Source: Streptococcus oralis (GTDB lineage Bacteria > Bacillota > Bacilli > Lactobacillales > Streptococcaceae). From it: a stretch of 64,000 nt of DNA. The stretch lies in assembly GCF_002386345.1 (NCBI RefSeq), contig NZ_CP023507.1, forward strand, positions 124,001 through 188,000, written 5' to 3'. The position numbers and the translations under genes are program-made. The notes under the pieces were generated by a model. That model was given only the letters and a program-made list of their open reading frames with translations. It made no database searches and was not told the DNA's origin. Shown here one piece after another: positions 60,495-64,000 of this stretch (the first letter of the stretch is position 1; each line of letters begins with the position of its first letter).

Positions 60495-63098
60495 ATGTTT
60501 AAAAAAATGCTCAGTGCATTTTCAATAAGTGCAGTTGCTCTTTCGATTTTCTTTACGAAAGGTGTTAAAGCGGATCAAGTGCGTGAAAACTCAACGCCTT
60601 CAGGAGAGAACACGAGTTCTCAAAGAGAAGAAAAACAATCACCTGTTTCTAACGTTACACAAGGTGAAGTAGATGCAGCAAAAGCAGACTTTGATCGTGT
60701 AAATCGAGTAGTGTCGGAAGCTCAAAGGAATGTAGAGGAGGCTAGACAATCCACAGCTACAGCCAAAGATGAACTGAAGATAGCTCAGCAGAGTGTTGAT
60801 GTAGCAAAAGAGGCTGTAGAATCTGCGCCTACTGCATTAAAAGAAGCGCAATCAGACCTAGCGACCAAGTTGGATGAAGAAAAAAAAGCAGAAGCCAATC
60901 TGGCAAGTAGCAAGACTGAGCTTGAAGAAGCACAGTCGCAAGTGGATCATCAAGCTCAATCCTTAGCCACTGCAAAAGAGAAGGAAAAAGGGGAAGCTGA
61001 AAAAGCAACCCAAGCTCAACAAGATGTTGATGTTGCACAGTCAACATTGACAGAGTCAACATCTGACGCGGATACAAACCTTGAACAAGCAAAAACGAAA
61101 GTCGCTGCCAGTCAAACCGCGGTTGATAAAGCTCAACAAGGTGTAGAAAAGGCCAATCAATCAGATGAAGAACGTCAGAAGAAATTAGCTGAAGCAACTG
61201 CTAATAAGAGTAAGGCTGATGATGCAGTATTAACAAGTAAGCAAGCATTTGATGATGCTAGTGCAAAAGCAGAAAAGACACAGTCAGCACTTGAAACAGC
61301 AAAAGCTACATTGAGTGCAGCTAAGAATACAGGTGCTCCAGTTACATCTAATACTAAGAATACGTTCTATATGACTCCAGAATATATTGCTGCTTTAAAA
61401 CAGTTGGCAGATCCAAATACTCCGCAGTCACAGATTAGTCAGATTGAAGCTACCTTGACAGCTGTAAATGATAAGGCTAAATCTTTTAACAATTATGTAG
61501 CAGACCCAAATGATAGTAAAACGCTGATAGATACAAATAATATTCCTTATGATGTCCGTTTGGAAATATCTCAGTTTACAGCAGAATTGATTAACCAAAT
61601 TCGTTCGCAAATGGGGACGGGCGAGGTAGTTGTTACTCCTTCAGCACTTGAATTTGCGGATAAAGTAGCTCGTGAATATAAAAATGATAATTGGTCTTGG
61701 GATTTGATGAATCGTTACCATCATGACGCATGGGGTATTAACCGAGTTGCGCGTGAGTATGGACTGGTTACAACTAGTTCTGAACAAGAACAAGAAGGGA
61801 TTCAATATTACGAAAATGCATATATCTGGAAGGCAAACACTTCTCAAATGAGTGTTGCAGATATGAAACGTGATATTTATTTTTCATTAGTTGAATTCAT
61901 GTATAATGGCTATGAGTGGGTGCATGCTAAATCTATTTCTGGTTTGAATACAGGAGGTCAAAAGAATTATCTAGGCGTTGATTTCTCAATGGAGAACGAT
62001 ATTACAGTATCTCATTTCACGATGGTTTCGGAAGATCAGGTGAAATATGCTAGTAAAAACAATTTTGACGCGACGCCAATTGGTGGAAAATCTGGGGAAG
62101 CAAATCAAGAAAAGCTTGAACAAGCTCAGACAGCCTTTGATGTAGCTCAGGCTGCAAATAATCAAGCTCAAGCTGATAAGGAAAATGCAAAAACAGTTTT
62201 TGAACAAGCTCAGTTAGTAGCCACTCAAGCTCAAACAGCCTTTGATGAAGCAGCGCAAACACCTCTTGGGCTTGAACAAGCTAAACAAGCTTTAGAAGAA
62301 GCTAAAAATCAGTTAGAAACTGATAAAGAGGCCTTGAGGTTAGCACAAACAACTGCTAATAACGTTGAAAGGGAAAAGGATGATAAAGTGAAGGCTTTAT
62401 CAAAAGCTAGGGATGCCCTTTCTATTGCACAAAAGAACTTGACTGCTGCACAAGCAGATGTTTCCAAAGAAGAAGCTTTGCTTAAAGATGCTACTAGTAC
62501 GCTTGCTGATGCTATTGAAAAAAGGGATACTGCTCAGGAACAACTCGTCAAAGCTCAAACAGCAGTGATGGAAGCAAAGAGTAAAGTGTCGAATTTGGTT
62601 CAAGCTGAAGAACAACTTTCCAAAGCTGAAGAGGTGCTAGAAGCAGCTGAACAAAAGGTGAAAGCCAAGGAAGCAGCGCAACTTGCGGCAATTGAGCAGT
62701 TGAGCAACTTGCAAACGGCACAAGCTGCTACTCAAGTGAACTACAACCGTTTAGTGACTAAACTGAAAATGCAAGAAAAGCAGCAGGCGGATGATTACTA
62801 TAGAGAAATTCTAGATCAGACGGATAGGAATCTTGCTAAACAGGATCAACGACTTCAGACAAATTCCGAGCCACCTACTCCAAAAAGTTCTCAAATTCTT
62901 TTAGACACTCCAAAACAAGTGCAAGATATTAAACAGATATCAACAGAGAAGAGCACGAAGGAGTTATCAATGATTTCTAATGCAGGTCATCTTCCTAGCA
63001 CAGGTTCAAGAATTTCCTTATGGATTCAGCTGAGCGGAATCGTTCTGATTTACACTAGTTTCAGATTGTTAATCTGGGAAAAGAAAGATAGACAGTAA
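60495..63098 (+). CDS. SEC10/PgrA-type wall-anchored surface protein
   Basis: An 867-residue surface protein: signal peptide (MFKKMLSAFSISAVALSIFF), a long Ala/Gln/Glu-rich coiled coil, a central globular CAP/SCP-like domain (about 300-545; EFADKVAREY and NRYHHDAWG), a second coiled coil and a sorting signal LPSTG followed by a membrane tail. The arrangement matches the SEC10/PgrA surface exclusion family, first known from enterococcal plasmids. In chromosomal streptococcal copies an adhesin role is more likely. The ATG at 60495 has AAGGAG 8 bp upstream; the earlier ATG at 60468 lacks one. It is inserted between treC and yneF, which are close neighbours in pneumococcus. Confidence 0.85.
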   Translation: MFKKMLSAFSISAVALSIFFTKGVKADQVRENSTPSGENTSSQREEKQSPVSNVTQGEVDAAKADFDRVNRVVSEAQRNVEEARQSTATAKDELKIAQQSVDVAKEAVESAPTALKEAQSDLATKLDEEKKAEANLASSKTELEEAQSQVDHQAQSLATAKEKEKGEAEKATQAQQDVDVAQSTLTESTSDADTNLEQAKTKVAASQTAVDKAQQGVEKANQSDEERQKKLAEATANKSKADDAVLTSKQAFDDASAKAEKTQSALETAKATLSAAKNTGAPVTSNTKNTFYMTPEYIAALKQLADPNTPQSQISQIEATLTAVNDKAKSFNNYVADPNDSKTLIDTNNIPYDVRLEISQFTAELINQIRSQMGTGEVVVTPSALEFADKVAREYKNDNWSWDLMNRYHHDAWGINRVAREYGLVTTSSEQEQEGIQYYENAYIWKANTSQMSVADMKRDIYFSLVEFMYNGYEWVHAKSISGLNTGGQKNYLGVDFSMENDITVSHFTMVSEDQVKYASKNNFDATPIGGKSGEANQEKLEQAQTAFDVAQAANNQAQADKENAKTVFEQAQLVATQAQTAFDEAAQTPLGLEQAKQALEEAKNQLETDKEALRLAQTTANNVEREKDDKVKALSKARDALSIAQKNLTAAQADVSKEEALLKDATSTLADAIEKRDTAQEQLVKAQTAVMEAKSKVSNLVQAEEQLSKAEEVLEAAEQKVKAKEAAQLAAIEQLSNLQTAQAATQVNYNRLVTKLKMQEKQQADDYYREILDQTDRNLAKQDQRLQTNSEPPTPKSSQILLDTPKQVQDIKQISTEKSTKELSMISNAGHLPSTGSRISLWIQLSGIVLIYTSFRLLIWEKKDRQ

Positions 63099-63130
63099 AG
63101 AGACGGTATCTCCTATAACTGTTTCGGATG

Positions 63131-63166
63131 ATAGACAAACACAGCTTTGTGTTTGTCTATTTTTAT
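63131..63166 (+). terminator. Terminator of the SEC10/PgrA-like gene
   Basis: ATAGACAAACACA paired with TGTGTTTGTCTAT (perfect 13 bp, loop GCTT) followed by TTTTTATA. Confidence 0.9.
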
Positions 63167-63277
63167 AAGATGATAGCATTAGCAAATCGCGTAAAATAGA
63201 AGCTTTCTTCAAAACACAGGGTGGAAAAATAACTAATATCAACAGGGAATCTAAACTAGTCAGGAAAGTCACTTTGT

Positions 63278-63286
63278 GGTATAATA
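63278..63286 (+). promoter_or_regulatory. Extended -10 promoter of yneF
   Basis: TGGTATAAT, preceded 17 bp upstream by TAGTCA as a weak -35, and 33 bp before the yneF start. Confidence 0.65.
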
Positions 63287-63318
63287 TAGAAGACTCAAAA
63301 AGAAACAGGAGAAAAAGA

Positions 63319-63564
63319 ATGGATTTACTTTTAGCAATTGTCTTGATTGTGCTAGCTTTTCTAGGGGGAGCTCTTGGAGGCATTTACTTGGCTCGTAAGC
63401 AAATCGAAAAAAAATATGCTGACAACCCCCGTTTGAACGCTGACGCAGTTCGTGCTCTCTTGAGTGCAAATGGTCAAAAACCAAGCGAAGCCAAGGTACA
63501 ACAAGTTTACCACCAAATCATCCGCCAACAAAAAGCAGCCCTTGCTAAGAACAAAAAGAAATAA
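63319..63564 (+). CDS. yneF: YneF/UPF0154 family membrane protein
   Basis: An 81-residue protein with one N-terminal membrane helix ([20 protein letters not shown]) and a conserved cytoplasmic part ([13 protein letters not shown]). UPF0154 is widespread in Firmicutes; its function is not known. I start it at 63319, with AGGAG 8 bp upstream, not at the in-frame ATG 45 bp earlier, which overlaps the -10 region. Confidence 0.88.
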   Translation: MDLLLAIVLIVLAFLGGALGGIYLARKQIEKKYADNPRLNADAVRALLSANGQKPSEAKVQQVYHQIIRQQKAALAKNKKK

Positions 63565-63571
63565 ATAGGAA

Positions 63572-63597
63572 AAGTCTGGGATGAAAGTTCCAGACTT
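63572..63597. other. Perfect hairpin after yneF
   Basis: AAGTCTGG paired with CCAGACTT (8 bp, loop of 10) without a real T-run. It may be a weak terminator or a processing site. The following 170 bp before murI hold nothing else clear. Confidence 0.5.
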
Positions 63598-63769
63598 CTC
63601 ACTATGTTCAATAGTTCTCAAGTATAAGACTTTTTCCTTGCATTCTATTGATATTTGATTATGATTAAGAGAGAGGCAGTTGCCATTCTATCAAGCTGTC
63701 GGTTAGTTCCTTCAGGACAAGGAATCATAATGAACTATCAATCAGAAAATAGACTAGAAAGAAGACTGT

Positions 63770-64000
63770 ATGGATAATCGACCAATTGGTTTTTTGGATT
63801 CAGGTGTCGGGGGCTTGACGGTTGTTCGTGAGCTCATGCGCCAGCTTCCCCATGAAGAAATCGTCTATATTGGAGATTCGGCACGGGCGCCCTATGGTCC
63901 CCGTCCTGCTGAGCAAATTCGTGAATATACTTGGCAGTTGGTCAACTTTCTCTTGACCAAGGATGTCAAAATGATTGTCATTGCTTGTAACACTGCGACT
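63770..64000 (+). CDS. murI: Glutamate racemase, 5' part (cut by window end)
   Basis: The first 77 residues of glutamate racemase (RacE/MurI), which makes D-glutamate for peptidoglycan. Conserved motifs are present: [15 protein letters not shown] with D10, GDSARAPYG, and the first catalytic Cys at residue 73 (ACNTAT). The adjacent order treC...yneF-murI matches pneumococcus. Confidence 0.95.
   Translation, partial: MDNRPIGFLDSGVGGLTVVRELMRQLPHEEIVYIGDSARAPYGPRPAEQIREYTWQLVNFLLTKDVKMIVIACNTAT

Noticed and set aside
63660..63780. Short open frame beginning MIKREAVAILSS before murI
   Set aside because: No ribosome binding site, overlaps the murI start, and its composition is not convincing.

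Overview
The window is chromosomal DNA of a low-GC mitis-group Streptococcus, most likely S. oralis or S. mitis. The housekeeping blocks rsmH-ftsL-pbp2X-mraY and treR-treP-treC...yneF-murI are pneumococcus-like. The surface proteins carry YSIRK signals and LPXTG anchors, and several promoters are of the pneumococcal extended -10 type (TGnTATAAT). The accessory content (a type VIIb secretion locus and wall-anchored fucosidases) is unlike S. pneumoniae. I see no tRNA, rRNA, insertion sequence or CRISPR array.

Layout. (1) 1-457: tail of a small gene and a DUF3958 (Lap2-like) gene with no LXG toxin after it. (2) 688-13083: T7SSb core esxA-esaA-essA-esaB-essB-essC, then six small accessory genes including a WXG-like protein and a DUF5081 protein. 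(3) 13080-28957: a polymorphic-toxin array of five related pre-toxin modules. Two are full length (13080 and 23304) and three lack the N-terminal export region (17695, 20401, 26042). Each has a different or diverged toxin tip and its own immunity gene(s). Three immunity proteins share a DUF6572 tail, and each of these genes is followed by the same terminator plus extended -10. A DUF4299 gene appears twice, once broken. (4) 29030-33670: two membrane-protein genes and an SOS-like cassette (HdiR-type repressor, UmuC polymerase, YolD-like and DUF5960 proteins). (5) 33814-39774 (minus): a 1986-residue wall protein joining a trypsin-like protease to a GH29 fucosidase. (6) gpo, then a second T7SS cargo module: Lap1, Lap2, a TelC-like LXG toxin and a TipC-like immunity protein. 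(7) A minus-strand HTH/DUF3278 membrane-protein operon with two matching operators. (8) The cell-division cluster. (9) A GH95 fucosidase wall protein (minus). (10) Trehalose operon. (11) A SEC10/PgrA-type wall protein, yneF and the start of murI.

How it fits together. The T7SSb apparatus probably exports the LXG toxin and the full-length pre-toxin proteins. The truncated modules look like a reserve of toxin tips and immunity genes: homologous sequence on both sides would let recombination in a transformable host move a new tip and immunity gene into a full-length copy. Promoter-like sequences at the cassette joints could keep orphan immunity genes expressed. The two fucosidases suit a host-glycan-foraging commensal, and CcpA-like (cre) sites precede both.
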